DNA of 64,000 bases, taken from Duganella sp. 1224 (GTDB taxonomy: Bacteria; Pseudomonadota; Gammaproteobacteria; Burkholderiales; Burkholderiaceae_D). The notes under the pieces are model-generated. The model did no database searches. It was not told the DNA's origin and worked only from the letters and a program-made list of their open reading frames with translations. Within the stretch, counting starts at the first letter, position 1. Each line of letters opens with the position of its first letter. The position numbers were made by a program, and so were the translations under genes. Shown in pieces: positions 20,857-29,966 of this stretch. The DNA lies in contig NZ_JACBYS010000002.1 in the NCBI RefSeq assembly GCF_013408245.1, forward strand, positions 924,938-988,937, written 5' to 3'.

Positions 20857-22092
20857 ATGAGCAACGCCTTGATCGACACCGCCCCCGACTTCAGCCAGCC
20901 GATCGCCGTGCTGAAGCATTGTCACGACCGCATCCGCAAGCAGCTGCAGACGCTGCAGAACCTGCTGTCCCACCTGCCCCAGCACGGCGCCGATGTTGAC
21001 GCGCAGAAAGCCGCGCAAGCGGTGCTGAAATACTTCAACCACGCCGCCCAGCTGCACCACGAGGACGAGGAGCACAACCTGCTGCCGATGCTGCAGGCCA
21101 CCGCGCGCGGCGCCGACGCCTCCCTTCTGGCAGAGCTGGTTCCCGCCATCATGGCCGGTCACAAGCAAATGGATACGGACTGGTCTATAATCAAAACGCA
21201 ACTTGAGCAGATCGCCAACGGAACCAGCACCGTGCTGTCGACCAGCGATGTCGCACGTTTTTGCGACACCTACGCGGCCCACATGGTGATGGAGGAAACC
21301 CATATCGCGACCATGGCCAAGCGGCTGTTCAGCGCCGAACAGATGGCGCAACTGGGCAGTGCGATGCAGGTCCGGCGCGGCATTCTCCCCGGCCTGCCGC
21401 GCAGCCAGGTGCCGGAGCAGACCACCATCGCCGTCAACCATGCGGTGGCCGACGGCGTGGTGCTGGCCGACCTGCGGCTCGACTACGGCCGCGCCAGTCT
21501 GACGGAGCAGGACGTGCTGGACGATCCGATCGCCCAGTTCGGCAAGTGGTTTGAGGAGGCCCTGCATGCGAAGGTCAATGAACCCAACGCGATGAGCGTG
21601 GCCACGGTGGACGCGGACGGCAAGCCCAGTTCGCGCATCGTCCTCATCAAGCAGTACGACCAGCGTGGCTTCACCTGGTACACCAATTATGACAGCCAGA
21701 AAGGGCAACAGCTGCGCGCCAATCCGCATGCGGCGCTGCTGTTCTTCTGGAGTGAACTCGAACGCCAGATTCGCATCGAAGGTAAGGTGGTGCCAACCAG
21801 CGCCGAGGAAAGCGACAAGTATTTTTACAGCCGGCCGGTGAAAAGCCAGATCGCCGCGATCGCCTCGCGGCAGAGCGCGCCCATCGCCAGCCGGGAGCAG
21901 ATGGAAGCCAATTACGACGCCGCCGCGGCAGCCAGCGGCGAGCAGCCGGTGCGGCCGGCGCACTGGGGCGGTTACCGCCTCGACCCGGTCCGCATCGAGT
22001 TCTGGCAGGGACGCCGCTCGCGGTTCCATGACCGGATCGTGTACGTGAAACAAGCCGATGGCAGCTGGGTGAAGGAACGCCTGCAACCGTAA
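20857..22092 (+). CDS. pdxH: Hemerythrin-HHE / pyridoxamine 5'-phosphate oxidase fusion
   Basis: One uninterrupted 411-codon frame encodes two normally separate proteins. Residues 1 to about 170 form a hemerythrin-like four-helix domain with di-iron ligands in order: KHCHDRI (21-23), LHHEDEEH (66-73), AGHKQMD, and [10 protein letters not shown]. Residues from about 199 to 411 form a full-length PdxH with [20 protein letters not shown]-binding SRIVLIK and [12 protein letters not shown], and the C-terminal signature [14 protein letters not shown]. PdxH oxidises pyridoxine/pyridoxamine phosphate to pyridoxal phosphate with O2. The linker, about 171-198, has no stop and no plausible internal ATG. 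The start at 20857 (MSNALIDTA) is preferred over 20827; neither has a strong ribosome binding site. Confidence 0.88.
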   Translation: MSNALIDTAPDFSQPIAVLKHCHDRIRKQLQTLQNLLSHLPQHGADVDAQKAAQAVLKYFNHAAQLHHEDEEHNLLPMLQATARGADASLLAELVPAIMAGHKQMDTDWSIIKTQLEQIANGTSTVLSTSDVARFCDTYAAHMVMEETHIATMAKRLFSAEQMAQLGSAMQVRRGILPGLPRSQVPEQTTIAVNHAVADGVVLADLRLDYGRASLTEQDVLDDPIAQFGKWFEEALHAKVNEPNAMSVATVDADGKPSSRIVLIKQYDQRGFTWYTNYDSQKGQQLRANPHAALLFFWSELERQIRIEGKVVPTSAEESDKYFYSRPVKSQIAAIASRQSAPIASREQMEANYDAAAAASGEQPVRPAHWGGYRLDPVRIEFWQGRRSRFHDRIVYVKQADGSWVKERLQP

Positions 22093-22117
22093 GCAGGCCG
22101 CCTCCGTTCGGATCCCC

Positions 22118-22145
22118 AGACCATCGCTTGCGGTGGTCTTTTTAT
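22118..22145 (+). terminator. Rho-independent terminator after the pdxH fusion
   Basis: A nine-base stem AGACCATCG / CGGTGGTCT (one G-T wobble) with a CTTG loop is followed by a T-rich tail. It begins 26 bases after the pdxH stop and ends about 20 bases before the cfa start, separating the two transcription units. Confidence 0.8.
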
Positions 22146-22165
22146 TCCTGAACTCGGAGGTTATC

Positions 22166-23497
22166 TTGTTCGTACAGAATCAGTTAAGCAATTGGATCTC
22201 GGGTGTCCGCGAACAGCTGTCGCTGCCGCTGCGCATCGAGCTGTGGAACGGCCAGCAGGTCGACCTGTCCAGCGAAACGCCGCGCGTGACCATCCGGCTG
22301 CCGAACATGGCGGCCGCGCGCTACCTGCTGACGCCGTCGCTGTCCAACCTGGGCACCGCCTATGTCGAGGGCGCCATCGAGGTCAAGGGCAAGGCCAAGG
22401 ACATGATCGCCGTGGTCAACGCGCTGGCGCGCGGCACGCTGAAGGCCGAGGGCAAGTTCGCGCGCATGGTGCGCACCATCAGCCACAACAAGCAGAAGGA
22501 CGCCGAGGCGATCCGCTACCACTACGACGTCTCCAACGAGTTCTACCAGCAGTTCCTCGACCCCAACATGGTGTACTCGTGCGCCTACTTTGAAAACGGC
22601 GACGAGGACCTGGCCACCGCCCAGCTCAAGAAGATCGACCACATCCTGCGCAAGATCGAGCTGCGGCCCAACCAGACGCTGCTGGACATCGGCTGCGGCT
22701 GGGGCGCGCTGGTGATCCGCGCGGCGCAACAGTACAACGCCCGCTGCGTCGGCGTCACGCTGTCGGAAAACCAGTACGCGCTGGCCAGGGAGCGCGTGCG
22801 CGCCGCCGGCCTCGAGCACCTGGTCGAGATCCGCCTGCAGGACTACCGCGACGTGCGCGGCCAGTTCGACCGCATCACCAGCGTCGGCATGTTCGAGCAT
22901 GTCGGCATCCGCCACCTGCCGGAGTACTTCGCCGCCATAAACAGCCTGTTGGCGCCCGAGGGCATCGTGATGAACCACGGCATCACCTCCACCGACCCGG
23001 ACAACGGCGAGACGCCGTACGGCGGCGGCGAGTTCATCGAAAAATACGTGTTCCCGCACGGCGAGCTGGCGCACATCGGCCATGTGCTCAAGGCCATGCA
23101 GCAGGGGTCGCTGGAGGTCAGCGACGTCGAGAGCCTGCGCCGCCACTACGCCCGCACCTGCGCCATCTGGACCGACAACTTCGAGGCCAACGGCGAGCGC
23201 GTGCGCGCGCTCGGCGGGGACAAGCGCTACCGCATCTGGCACGTCTACCTGGCCGGCTGCGCCTACGCCTTCGAGCAGGACCTGATCAGCCTGTACCAGA
23301 TCGTCGGCCGCAAGGCCGGCCAGCGGGCCTCGGTGCTGCCGTGGTCGCGCAAGCACATGTATCCGTCGGCCGACAGCGCGCCGGCGCCGGCCGCCGCGCC
23401 GTACGCGCTGGGCGACGGCGGCGTGCCGGCGTTCGCCGTGCTGGGCGAGGACGGCGCGCCCGCGCTTACCTCAGCCGGCTCGCATACGTCTTCCTGA
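22166..23497 (+). CDS. cfa: Cyclopropane-fatty-acyl-phospholipid synthase family methyltransferase
   Basis: The 443-residue protein transfers a methylene from S-adenosylmethionine to unsaturated acyl chains of membrane lipids. It has the SAM loop LLDIGCGWGALVIRAA, the preceding YHYDVSNEFYQQFLDPNMVYSCAYF segment, and SVGMFEHVG. The start is read as TTG 22166 because GGAGG at 22156-22160 is correctly placed for it; an ATG at 22133 would lie inside the terminator hairpin. An Ala/Pro-rich C-terminal tail (from about 400) is variable in character. The last 32 bases overlap the converging msrA gene. Confidence 0.9.
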   Translation: MFVQNQLSNWISGVREQLSLPLRIELWNGQQVDLSSETPRVTIRLPNMAAARYLLTPSLSNLGTAYVEGAIEVKGKAKDMIAVVNALARGTLKAEGKFARMVRTISHNKQKDAEAIRYHYDVSNEFYQQFLDPNMVYSCAYFENGDEDLATAQLKKIDHILRKIELRPNQTLLDIGCGWGALVIRAAQQYNARCVGVTLSENQYALARERVRAAGLEHLVEIRLQDYRDVRGQFDRITSVGMFEHVGIRHLPEYFAAINSLLAPEGIVMNHGITSTDPDNGETPYGGGEFIEKYVFPHGELAHIGHVLKAMQQGSLEVSDVESLRRHYARTCAIWTDNFEANGERVRALGGDKRYRIWHVYLAGCAYAFEQDLISLYQIVGRKAGQRASVLPWSRKHMYPSADSAPAPAAAPYALGDGGVPAFAVLGEDGAPALTSAGSHTSS

Positions 23498-23999
23498 ACT
23501 TGTCGAGCTTGGGCGCCACCACGAACGCGCAATAGCCCTGCAACGGATGCAGGCGGAAGTAATCCTGGTGGTAGTCCTCGGCCTTGTAAAAGGTCTGCGG
23601 CGGCGCCAGCTCGGTGACGATGGGCGCGTCCCACACGTGCGCCATCTCGGCGATGACCTGGCGCGCCGTGGCTTCCTGCTGCGGCGACTGGTGATAGATG
23701 ACCGAGCGGTACTGGGTGCCAACGTCGTTGCCCTGGCGGTTGAGCGTGGTCGGATCGTGGATGGTGAAGAAGATTTCCAGCAGGTCGCGGTAGCTGACGA
23801 CGGCCGGGTCGTAGGTCAGCCGCACCACTTCCGCGTGGCCGGTGGCGCCGGTGCAGACCTGCTCGTAGGTCGGATCGGCCACCTCGCCGCCGCTGTAGCC
23901 GGACTCCACCGACGTCACGCCCTTGACCTCCAGGTACACGGCCTCGGTGCACCAAAAACAGCCGCCGCCCAGTATCGCCGTTTCCATATTGCCAGCCAT
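23466..23999 (-). CDS. msrA: Peptide-methionine (S)-S-oxide reductase
   Basis: This 177-residue repair enzyme has the catalytic GCFWC motif at residues 13-17, GYSGG, the GHAEVVRLTYDP segment and YRSVIYHQ. It reduces S-methionine sulfoxide in proteins with thioredoxin as donor. The start at 23999 has a GGGGGAG ribosome binding site. The 3' end overlaps cfa by 32 bases on the opposite strand, a long antiparallel overlap for two conserved genes. Confidence 0.94.
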   Translation of the reverse strand: MAGNMETAILGGGCFWCTEAVYLEVKGVTSVESGYSGGEVADPTYEQVCTGATGHAEVVRLTYDPAVVSYRDLLEIFFTIHDPTTLNRQGNDVGTQYRSVIYHQSPQQEATARQVIAEMAHVWDAPIVTELAPPQTFYKAEDYHQDYFRLHPLQGYCAFVVAPKLDKFRKTYASRLR

Positions 24000-24094
24000 G
24001 ACTCCCCCTGCGTAGAAGACTTGCCCATCTGCTCACTGTAACGCAAACCGGGGTAATCCGCTATGACGGTACGAATCTTTGGCATAATGGCTCC

Positions 24095-24598
24095 ATGAAC
24101 ACGACTTCCCCCCGCGCCGGCGAGCGCACGTTCGACACCGCGCACTTCCGCCAGGCGCTGGGCCAGTTCGCGACCGGCGTGACCATCATCACCACCCGGC
24201 TGGCGGACGGCAGTTTCCGCGGCCTGACCGCCAGTTCCTTCAATTCGGTGTCGCTGGACCCGCCGCTGGTGCTGTGGAGCCTGGCCAATGGCGCCAACAG
24301 CATGCCGATTTTCACCGGCAACTCGCATTATGTGATCAACGTCTTGAACGCCGAGCAAGCCCACCTGGCCAAGCGCTTTGCCACGCGCGGCATCAACCCG
24401 TGGGACGGCGTGGAGTACGAGCTGTCGCGCACCGGCCAGCCGATCATCAAGGGCGCCTCGGCCTGGTTCGAGTGTCATAACCGTAGCCGCTATCCCGAGG
24501 GCGACCACGTGATTTTTGTCGGCGAGGTGGAATTCTGTGCATTTTCGCCGGCGCCGCCGCTGATTTTCCACAGCGGCCAGTTTGCCGGCCTGGGGTAA
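24095..24598 (+). CDS. Flavin reductase-like domain protein
   Basis: The 167-residue split-barrel protein has FRQALGQFATGVTIITTRL, GLTASSFNSVSLDPPLVLWSL and DHVIFVGEVE, matching the flavin reductase family (HpaC/RutF-like) that supplies reduced FMN or FAD to monooxygenases. No partner monooxygenase lies next to it; acyl-CoA dehydrogenase gcdH follows after 92 bases. It diverges from msrA across a 95-base spacer. Confidence 0.85.
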   Translation: MNTTSPRAGERTFDTAHFRQALGQFATGVTIITTRLADGSFRGLTASSFNSVSLDPPLVLWSLANGANSMPIFTGNSHYVINVLNAEQAHLAKRFATRGINPWDGVEYELSRTGQPIIKGASAWFECHNRSRYPEGDHVIFVGEVEFCAFSPAPPLIFHSGQFAGLG

Positions 24599-24690
24599 AA
24601 ACGGAAATTGGTGTCGCTCTTTGAAAAGCCGGCACCGGGGCGCGGGCATAGAATGCTGGCAGCATTGATCACCATAACGAGAGACTATCT

Positions 24691-25875
24691 ATGAGCCAAG
24701 CCCGCGCCCAATTCCACTGGGATGACCCGCTGCTGCTGGACCAGCAGCTGACCGACGACGAGCGCATGGTGCGCGACGCCGCCGCCGCCTACTGCCAGGA
24801 CAAGCTGCAGCCGCGCATCCTCGACGCCTTCCGCCATGAAACGATGGACACCTCGATCTTCCGCGAGATGGGCGAGATGGGCCTGCTCGGTCCGACCATC
24901 CCGGAACAATACGGCGGTCCCGGCCTGAACTACGTGGCCTACGGCCTGATCGCGCGCGAGGTCGAGCGCGTCGACTCCGGCTACCGTTCGATGATGAGCG
25001 TGCAGTCGTCGCTGGTGATGGTGCCGATCTACGAGTTCGGCACCGAGGCGCAAAAGCAGAAATACCTGCCCAAGCTGGCCAGCGGCGAATGGATCGGCTG
25101 CTTCGGTCTGACCGAGCCCAACCACGGCTCCGACCCCGGCTCGATGATCACCCGCGCCAGGAAGGTGGCGGGCGGCTACGCGCTGACCGGCGCCAAGATG
25201 TGGATCACCAATTCGCCGGTGGCCGATGTGTTCGTGGTGTGGGCCAAGGATGACGAGGGCGCGATCCGCGGCTTCGTGCTGGAAAAAGGCATGGCCGGCC
25301 TGAGCGCGCCCGCCATCCACGGCAAGTTCGGCCTGCGTGCCTCGATCACCGGCGAGATCGTCATGGACAATGTGTTCGTGCCGGAAGAGAACGCCTTCCC
25401 GGACGTGCGCGGCCTGAAGGGCCCGTTCACCTGCCTGAACTCGGCGCGCTACGGCATCGCCTGGGGCGCGCTGGGCGCGGCGGAAGCGTGCTGGCACACG
25501 GCGCGCCAGTACGTGATGGACCGCGTGCAGTTCGGCCGTCCGCTGGCGGCAAATCAGCTGATCCAGAAAAAGCTGGCCGACATGCAGACTGAAATCACCA
25601 TGGGCCTGCAAGGCTGCCTGCGCCTGGGCCGGATGAAGGACGAGGGCACGGCGGCGGTCGAGATCACCTCGATGATGAAGCGCAACTCGTGCGGCAAGTC
25701 GCTGGACATCGCCCGCATGGCGCGCGATATGCTGGGGGGGAATGGTATTTCGGATGAGTTTGGCATCATCCGGCACATGGTCAACCTGGAGGTGGTCAAC
25801 ACCTACGAGGGCACGCACGACATTCACGCGCTGATCCTCGGCCGGGCCCAGACTGGCATTCAAGCGTTCCAATAA
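24691..25875 (+). CDS. gcdH: Glutaryl-CoA dehydrogenase
   Basis: This 394-residue FAD-dependent acyl-CoA dehydrogenase has [33 protein letters not shown] and the catalytic glutamate in [17 protein letters not shown], the form typical of glutaryl-CoA dehydrogenases. It converts glutaryl-CoA to crotonyl-CoA in lysine, hydroxylysine and tryptophan breakdown. It is preceded by an AACGAGAG ribosome binding site and stands alone. A family A repeat follows before the converging ompW gene. Confidence 0.92.
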   Translation: MSQARAQFHWDDPLLLDQQLTDDERMVRDAAAAYCQDKLQPRILDAFRHETMDTSIFREMGEMGLLGPTIPEQYGGPGLNYVAYGLIAREVERVDSGYRSMMSVQSSLVMVPIYEFGTEAQKQKYLPKLASGEWIGCFGLTEPNHGSDPGSMITRARKVAGGYALTGAKMWITNSPVADVFVVWAKDDEGAIRGFVLEKGMAGLSAPAIHGKFGLRASITGEIVMDNVFVPEENAFPDVRGLKGPFTCLNSARYGIAWGALGAAEACWHTARQYVMDRVQFGRPLAANQLIQKKLADMQTEITMGLQGCLRLGRMKDEGTAAVEITSMMKRNSCGKSLDIARMARDMLGGNGISDEFGIIRHMVNLEVVNTYEGTHDIHALILGRAQTGIQAFQ

Positions 25876-25894
25876 ACAAGGGGTACGGCGTGCG

Positions 25895-25985
25895 CGGCAC
25901 CCGCGCACCCCGCACACCGCTGCGGCCAGGGACTCGGCGTCCCCGTCTGACCCCGTACGGGGTCAGACCCTTTCGTTTGGGGGTA
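25895..25985 (+). repeat. Family A palindromic repeat, copy 1
   Basis: Three conserved blocks are visible: a left arm rich in CGCACCCCGCACACCGC, a perfect palindrome at 25945-25968 (half-site GTCTGACCCC around a GTAC centre), and a right block TTTCGTTTGGGGG. The copy fills the gap between gcdH and the converging ompW gene. The same blocks recur at 29883-29966 and, inverted, at 47922-48006. Confidence 0.85.
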
Positions 25986-25989
25986 CGCC

Positions 25990-26670
25990 CTAGAAGCCCT
26001 TGAACGCGTAGCCGATGCTGAAGTTGACCGCCAGCGGATCCAGCCGCACTTCCTGGGCCTGGCCGGTCGAGTAATGGGCCGTGGTCTTCAGCTTGGTCTT
26101 GATGACCGACGCGTCCAGGAACCATTTCTCGTTGATCTTCACCGTGCCGCCGATCTGGAAGCTGGCGGCCGCCTTGTCATCCAGCTTGAAGGTGGCGCCC
26201 GGGCCGCCGGTGTTCAGCACCGCCGTCAGCTGGCCCGAACCGCGCTCCTTCTGGAACATGGCATAGGTGAAGCCCAGGCCGACATACGGACGGAACATCG
26301 AGTCCGCATTCAGGAAGCGGTACTGGATGAAGGCCGTCGGCGGCAGCACTTCCGCCGTCGCCAGCTTGCCGGTGCCGTTGATCGACCCCGCACCGAACAG
26401 CTCGTGCTTGTACGGCAGGCCCAGATCCAGCTCGGCCGAGATATTGTCGGTGAACAGATAGCCTATCGTGAAGCGCGGCTTGGTGTCCGAACCGACGTCG
26501 GTCTTGGTGCCCGGCAGCGCCGGCGCCGACACGTCGCCCGACTCCACTTTTGGCGTGATCTTGTTCACACCCAGCGTGCCCAGCCAGGTGCCAGCGGTTT
26601 GTTGTGCCGAGGCGGCCGAGGCCACCGTCATCGCGGCGGCCAGCGCCAGCAGTTTTACCGTGTTCTTCAT
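25990..26670 (-). CDS. OmpW-family outer-membrane protein
   Basis: The 226-residue precursor has a signal peptide (MKNTVKLLALAAAMTVASAASA, then Q). An eight-stranded barrel pattern follows: GTLGVNKITPK, RFTIGYLFTDNISAELDLGLPYKHEL, PTAFIQYRFL, FRPYVGLGFTYAMF, KWFLDASVIKTKLKTTA and a C-terminal FSIGYAFKGF ending in Phe, as outer-membrane barrels do. OmpW proteins form narrow hydrophobic channels. The start has a GGAGA ribosome binding site. It is 28 bases downstream of the GDSL lipoprotein gene. Confidence 0.92.
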   Translation of the reverse strand: MKNTVKLLALAAAMTVASAASAQQTAGTWLGTLGVNKITPKVESGDVSAPALPGTKTDVGSDTKPRFTIGYLFTDNISAELDLGLPYKHELFGAGSINGTGKLATAEVLPPTAFIQYRFLNADSMFRPYVGLGFTYAMFQKERGSGQLTAVLNTGGPGATFKLDDKAAASFQIGGTVKINEKWFLDASVIKTKLKTTAHYSTGQAQEVRLDPLAVNFSIGYAFKGF

Positions 26671-26698
26671 ATCGTCTCCAGATATCGGTTGGCCTGAA

Positions 26699-28075
26699 TT
26701 ACAGCCAGCCCTTGGTTACCATGGCCTTGGACACATAACGCGCCAGCAGCAGGTTGTTGTACGGGGTCGGGTGCACATCGTCGGCGAACGACCAGTGGCT
26801 GACATCGCCCGATTTCAGGTTGCTGCCGTTGCACGTCAGCGAGCTGCCCAGCGGGTTCTTGGCCGTGCTCAGGTCGCACGCGGTTTCGGAGACGTTGGTC
26901 AGGCCGTACGGGCCGGGATTGGTGGCCTGGTCGTGGCTGACGGCAAACACATCCACCAGCAACACTTTCGATTCGCTCGACAGGCCGCTGCTCAGCGCGC
27001 TGTTGAAGGCATTGACCATGGCGTTGATCAGCGCCTGGGTCGAGGCATCCTTGGCGCGGCCGGCCGGCGTGGTGGCCACGTCCGGCAGGTTGTTGACCAC
27101 CACGTAGTTGGCGCCGTTGGCGATCAGCTGGGTTTTGACCAGCGCCACCAGCTCGGTGCCGGCTTGCGCCATGGCGGCGACCAGGTCGGGACCGTGGGCG
27201 GTGGCGTAGTCGGCGCCGGCTTTCTGGCCGGCGGCGGTGGCGTCGGCGGTGGCCTTGGTCACCATCGGACCGTACACGGTCGGCGCGGCGACCGCCGAGT
27301 TACCCGGCTGCACGGCGGCGGCGCCGATGGCGGCCTGGGTGATGGTGGTCTGGGTCGCGCCCGGTTGCGCGGCGGCGGTCTGGGCGGCCAGGCCGATCGC
27401 TTGCGCGGCGGTCTGCGGATTGGTCGCGCCGGCGGCCAGCTGGCCGACCAGGCTGGTGACGTAGGCAGTGTTGCCGGCAGCGGTGCCGGCAGCGGTGGCG
27501 GCGCTGCTCAGCACGCCCAGCTGGAACAGCGCGTCGTTACCGCCAGCCATCACCAGCACCAGCTCGTCGCCCTTGAACTTGCCGCCCACGGTTTTCAGGT
27601 GGTTGGCGATCTGGGTGGCGACCGGGTAGGTCAGCGCGCCCAGCGCGCTGCCGGTCAGCTTGTTGTTCGGACCAACAGGGTTGGTCACACGCGAACCGCC
27701 CATCGCATAGCCATAGCAACCCGCGTGCGGCGTGGCCGGCACCGAGAAGCCCTTGGTGGCGTCGCCGTCCAGGCCGGTCACGGCAGCGCATGGCGCCGGC
27801 AGACCCAGCTGGGCAGCGGTCAGCTCGGTCCAGTTCTTGCCGGTCAGGGTGGCGTTGATCGCGGTGTTGTCGCCATTGATGGTGAACTTGCCGCCCTTGA
27901 GCGCGGCCACGGTGCCGACATTGTACGAGCCGACGTCGGACAGGCTGTCGCCGAACGATACCTGGGCGCTGTATTTGACTTTGACGGATTGGTCGCCGGG
28001 GGCCGGATCGGTGCCGCCGCAAGCCGCAAGGACGGCCAGGGCCATTGCAGCAAGTGCAAGTTTGGTGTGACGCAT
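26699..28075 (-). CDS. SGNH/GDSL-family hydrolase lipoprotein
   Basis: The 458-residue protein has a lipoprotein signal ending LAAC (Cys19). The GDSL block carries the nucleophile in SFGDSLSDVG (Ser44), VLVMAGGNDALF supplies the G-x-N-D block, and DDVHPTPYN carries the catalytic Asp/His. The Ala/Thr/Gly-rich central region, about 165-300, is an insertion compared with compact SGNH esterases and has a low-complexity look. It is probably an outer-membrane- or periplasm-anchored esterase or lipase. The start has TTAGGAGAC upstream. It lies just upstream of ompW. Confidence 0.9.
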   Translation of the reverse strand: MRHTKLALAAMALAVLAACGGTDPAPGDQSVKVKYSAQVSFGDSLSDVGSYNVGTVAALKGGKFTINGDNTAINATLTGKNWTELTAAQLGLPAPCAAVTGLDGDATKGFSVPATPHAGCYGYAMGGSRVTNPVGPNNKLTGSALGALTYPVATQIANHLKTVGGKFKGDELVLVMAGGNDALFQLGVLSSAATAAGTAAGNTAYVTSLVGQLAAGATNPQTAAQAIGLAAQTAAAQPGATQTTITQAAIGAAAVQPGNSAVAAPTVYGPMVTKATADATAAGQKAGADYATAHGPDLVAAMAQAGTELVALVKTQLIANGANYVVVNNLPDVATTPAGRAKDASTQALINAMVNAFNSALSSGLSSESKVLLVDVFAVSHDQATNPGPYGLTNVSETACDLSTAKNPLGSSLTCNGSNLKSGDVSHWSFADDVHPTPYNNLLLARYVSKAMVTKGWL

Positions 28076-28198
28076 GTTGTCTCCTAAGAATATTTTTTAG
28101 CTTTGTGATACGAACGGCCGTGCTATTCGCAACCCGACTAATATGCCATTCCCATTACTTCTTGTATAGAGGAACACCCCTAAAAACAGATGGTTGTG

Positions 28199-28226
28199 AG
28201 AAAAAAAGAACGCTTGCTCGGCGTTT
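28199..28226 (-). terminator. Probable Rho-independent terminator after the lipase-like gene
   Basis: On the minus strand a short AACGC / GCGTT stem with a seven-base loop is followed by CTTTTTTTCTC. It lies about 24 bases past the stop of the lipase-like gene and before the GDSL gene. The stem is only five pairs, so strength is uncertain. Confidence 0.55.
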
Positions 28227-28249
28227 ATTACGCTACATCAAAGGGGCGT

Positions 28250-29788
28250 TCACCGCGATGGTGCAGAATCAAGGAAGGCGCGCGCCTCGCGCAGGCAGAA
28301 CGGCGCCACCAGGCCGGCGTGGTAGGCATCCTTGACGGCCTGGTCGGCAGCGGCGGCGCTGCCGGTCTGGTTCAGCGTCAGGCGGCGCAGGGCCTCCTTG
28401 GCGGCGGCGAATTCGGTGCGGGTGGTCAGCGACGGTCCGCCCAGCGACAGATCATCCACGTTCAGCACCGTCAGCTGCAGGCCGGCGCCGCCCTGCGCGC
28501 GGAAGTAGGCCGCCGTGCTGGTGGTGTTGGCGTACGGGACCACCGGATCCTCGTCGCCGCCGCACAGGAACAGCGGCACGCCGGGCACATAGGTGCGCAG
28601 GTCGTTCTTCAGCAGCCACTTGCGCAGCGGCTGGGCCGGCGCGCAGGACTGCGGCGTGCCGTTGCTGGCGTTGCAGGGGTTGGCTTTGAGGTCGGCCAGA
28701 TAGGCATCGCGGTAGCTGGTCTTGATCAGGTGGTCGGGGCCGAAGAAGCTGGCGTAGCCGGACGACTGCGGCAGCGAGTCGGCGGCGAACAGCACGTCGT
28801 TCGGCAGCTTGCCGGCCGCCACCAGGTCGCCCAGGCCCTGGGTGCCGGGCAGCAGCGTGTCGATGCCGCTGGCGTATTTCGGCTCGTAGATGTCGCCGAG
28901 GCTGGTGTACAGCGCCGCGCCGGCGCGCTGGCCAGCGTTGATCAGCATCGGCATGAAGCCGGACGAGCCGACCGTGGGCGCGCCGTTGAAGATGGTGTCG
29001 CCGAACAGCGTCAGCGCGTACGGGCCGGACAGCGGCGCGGCGGCCGTCACGGCGAACTCGGACGCATACTGCGTCTGCATGGCGCGCTGCGTGGCCAGCG
29101 CCACGAAGCCGCCTTGCGAATAGCCGGTCACCATCAGCCGGCTGGAGGCGCCGGCGCCGATGCCGCTGAAGACGCTGCGGGCGGCGCGCAGCGCGTCGAT
29201 CATGTCGGCCGACTGCTGCTGGGCGTCGAGGTAGGGATGGTAGCCGGCGGTCGAGCCCGCGTAGCCGACGTAGTTGGGCGCCACCACGATGTAGCCCTGC
29301 GCCGCGAACATGGCGGCGATCAGGCGCGGCTCGGAGGCGGACAGGTTGGCCATGTCGGTGCTCTTCAGCACCGAGGTGCCGTGCGCGTACAGCAGCACCG
29401 GCCGGCCGCCCTGGCAGGCCGGGTTGCTGCCGGACGGCACGATGATGGCGGTGTTGGCGGGCGTGTCGGCGCCGGCCGAGTCGATGGTGTGGTATTTCAG
29501 CGTGTAAGTGGTGATGGCGCAGGTGGGCGTGCCGGTGACGGCGCTGCCGAAGTCGGTGCCGGCGTCGACCAGGGCTTTCAGCGTGGCCGGGTCGACGGTA
29601 TTGACGCTGCCGCCGCTGGTGGCGACCGGCACCAGCGTGGCGCCGCCGATGGCTTGGCCGCGCAGTTGTTGCGGCGGTGGCGGTGGCGAGGTGACGACCG
29701 TGCCGCCGGTGTGGTCGGCACTGCCGCCGCCTCCGCAGGAGGCCAGGAGTAATGCCACGGGGATCAGAGCCAGCCGCACGTTGCGCAT
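28250..29788 (-). CDS. Alpha/beta-hydrolase lipoprotein (secretory-lipase-like)
   Basis: The 512-residue protein has a lipobox LLASC (Cys18) followed by Gly-rich and Pro-rich linkers. The catalytic serine sits in VTGYSQGGFVAL (GxSxG); LFLCGGDEDPVVPY is the likely acid-bearing strand. The overall pattern resembles secretory lipases and tannase-like serine hydrolases. The start at 29788 has AAGGAAG upstream; a TTG at 29803 is less likely. It is followed by a second hydrolase lipoprotein and an outer-membrane protein, giving a small cell-envelope ester-hydrolysis neighbourhood. Confidence 0.85.
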   Translation of the reverse strand: MRNVRLALIPVALLLASCGGGGSADHTGGTVVTSPPPPPQQLRGQAIGGATLVPVATSGGSVNTVDPATLKALVDAGTDFGSAVTGTPTCAITTYTLKYHTIDSAGADTPANTAIIVPSGSNPACQGGRPVLLYAHGTSVLKSTDMANLSASEPRLIAAMFAAQGYIVVAPNYVGYAGSTAGYHPYLDAQQQSADMIDALRAARSVFSGIGAGASSRLMVTGYSQGGFVALATQRAMQTQYASEFAVTAAAPLSGPYALTLFGDTIFNGAPTVGSSGFMPMLINAGQRAGAALYTSLGDIYEPKYASGIDTLLPGTQGLGDLVAAGKLPNDVLFAADSLPQSSGYASFFGPDHLIKTSYRDAYLADLKANPCNASNGTPQSCAPAQPLRKWLLKNDLRTYVPGVPLFLCGGDEDPVVPYANTTSTAAYFRAQGGAGLQLTVLNVDDLSLGGPSLTTRTEFAAAKEALRRLTLNQTGSAAAADQAVKDAYHAGLVAPFCLREARAFLDSAPSR

Positions 29789-29882
29789 GTCGCTTCCTTG
29801 CAAGATGGCCGGGCGGAGTCGTCGGCCGGCAACAGGGTCATCTTAGCAAATCAGGGACGGCATGCGCGCGCTTTAGAGCGGA

Positions 29883-29966
29883 CGGCACCGCTGGAACCCG
29901 CACACCGCTGGGCCGGGGTCTGACCCCGTACGGGGTCAGACCCCTTCGTTTGGGGTGAAAGCAAGC
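29883..29966 (+). repeat. Family A palindromic repeat, copy 2
   Basis: This is the longest perfect palindrome of the family: 30 bases at 29915-29944, half-site GGGGTCTGACCCC meeting at GTAC. It is flanked by AACCCGCACACCGC on the left and TTCGTTTGGGGTGAAAGC on the right. It abuts the tsaC stop codon and lies in the upstream region of the lipase-like gene. Confidence 0.85.

Noticed and set aside
21360..21480. Frameshift or sequencing error joining two genes in the hemerythrin-PdxH frame
   Set aside because: Both domains and the linker read in one phase with no stop, and no internal ATG with a ribosome binding site is present; kept as a true fusion, though a check of the reads is sensible.
22133..22165. 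ATG at 22133 as start of cfa
   Set aside because: It lies inside the terminator hairpin and has no ribosome binding site; TTG 22166 has a correctly spaced GGAGG.
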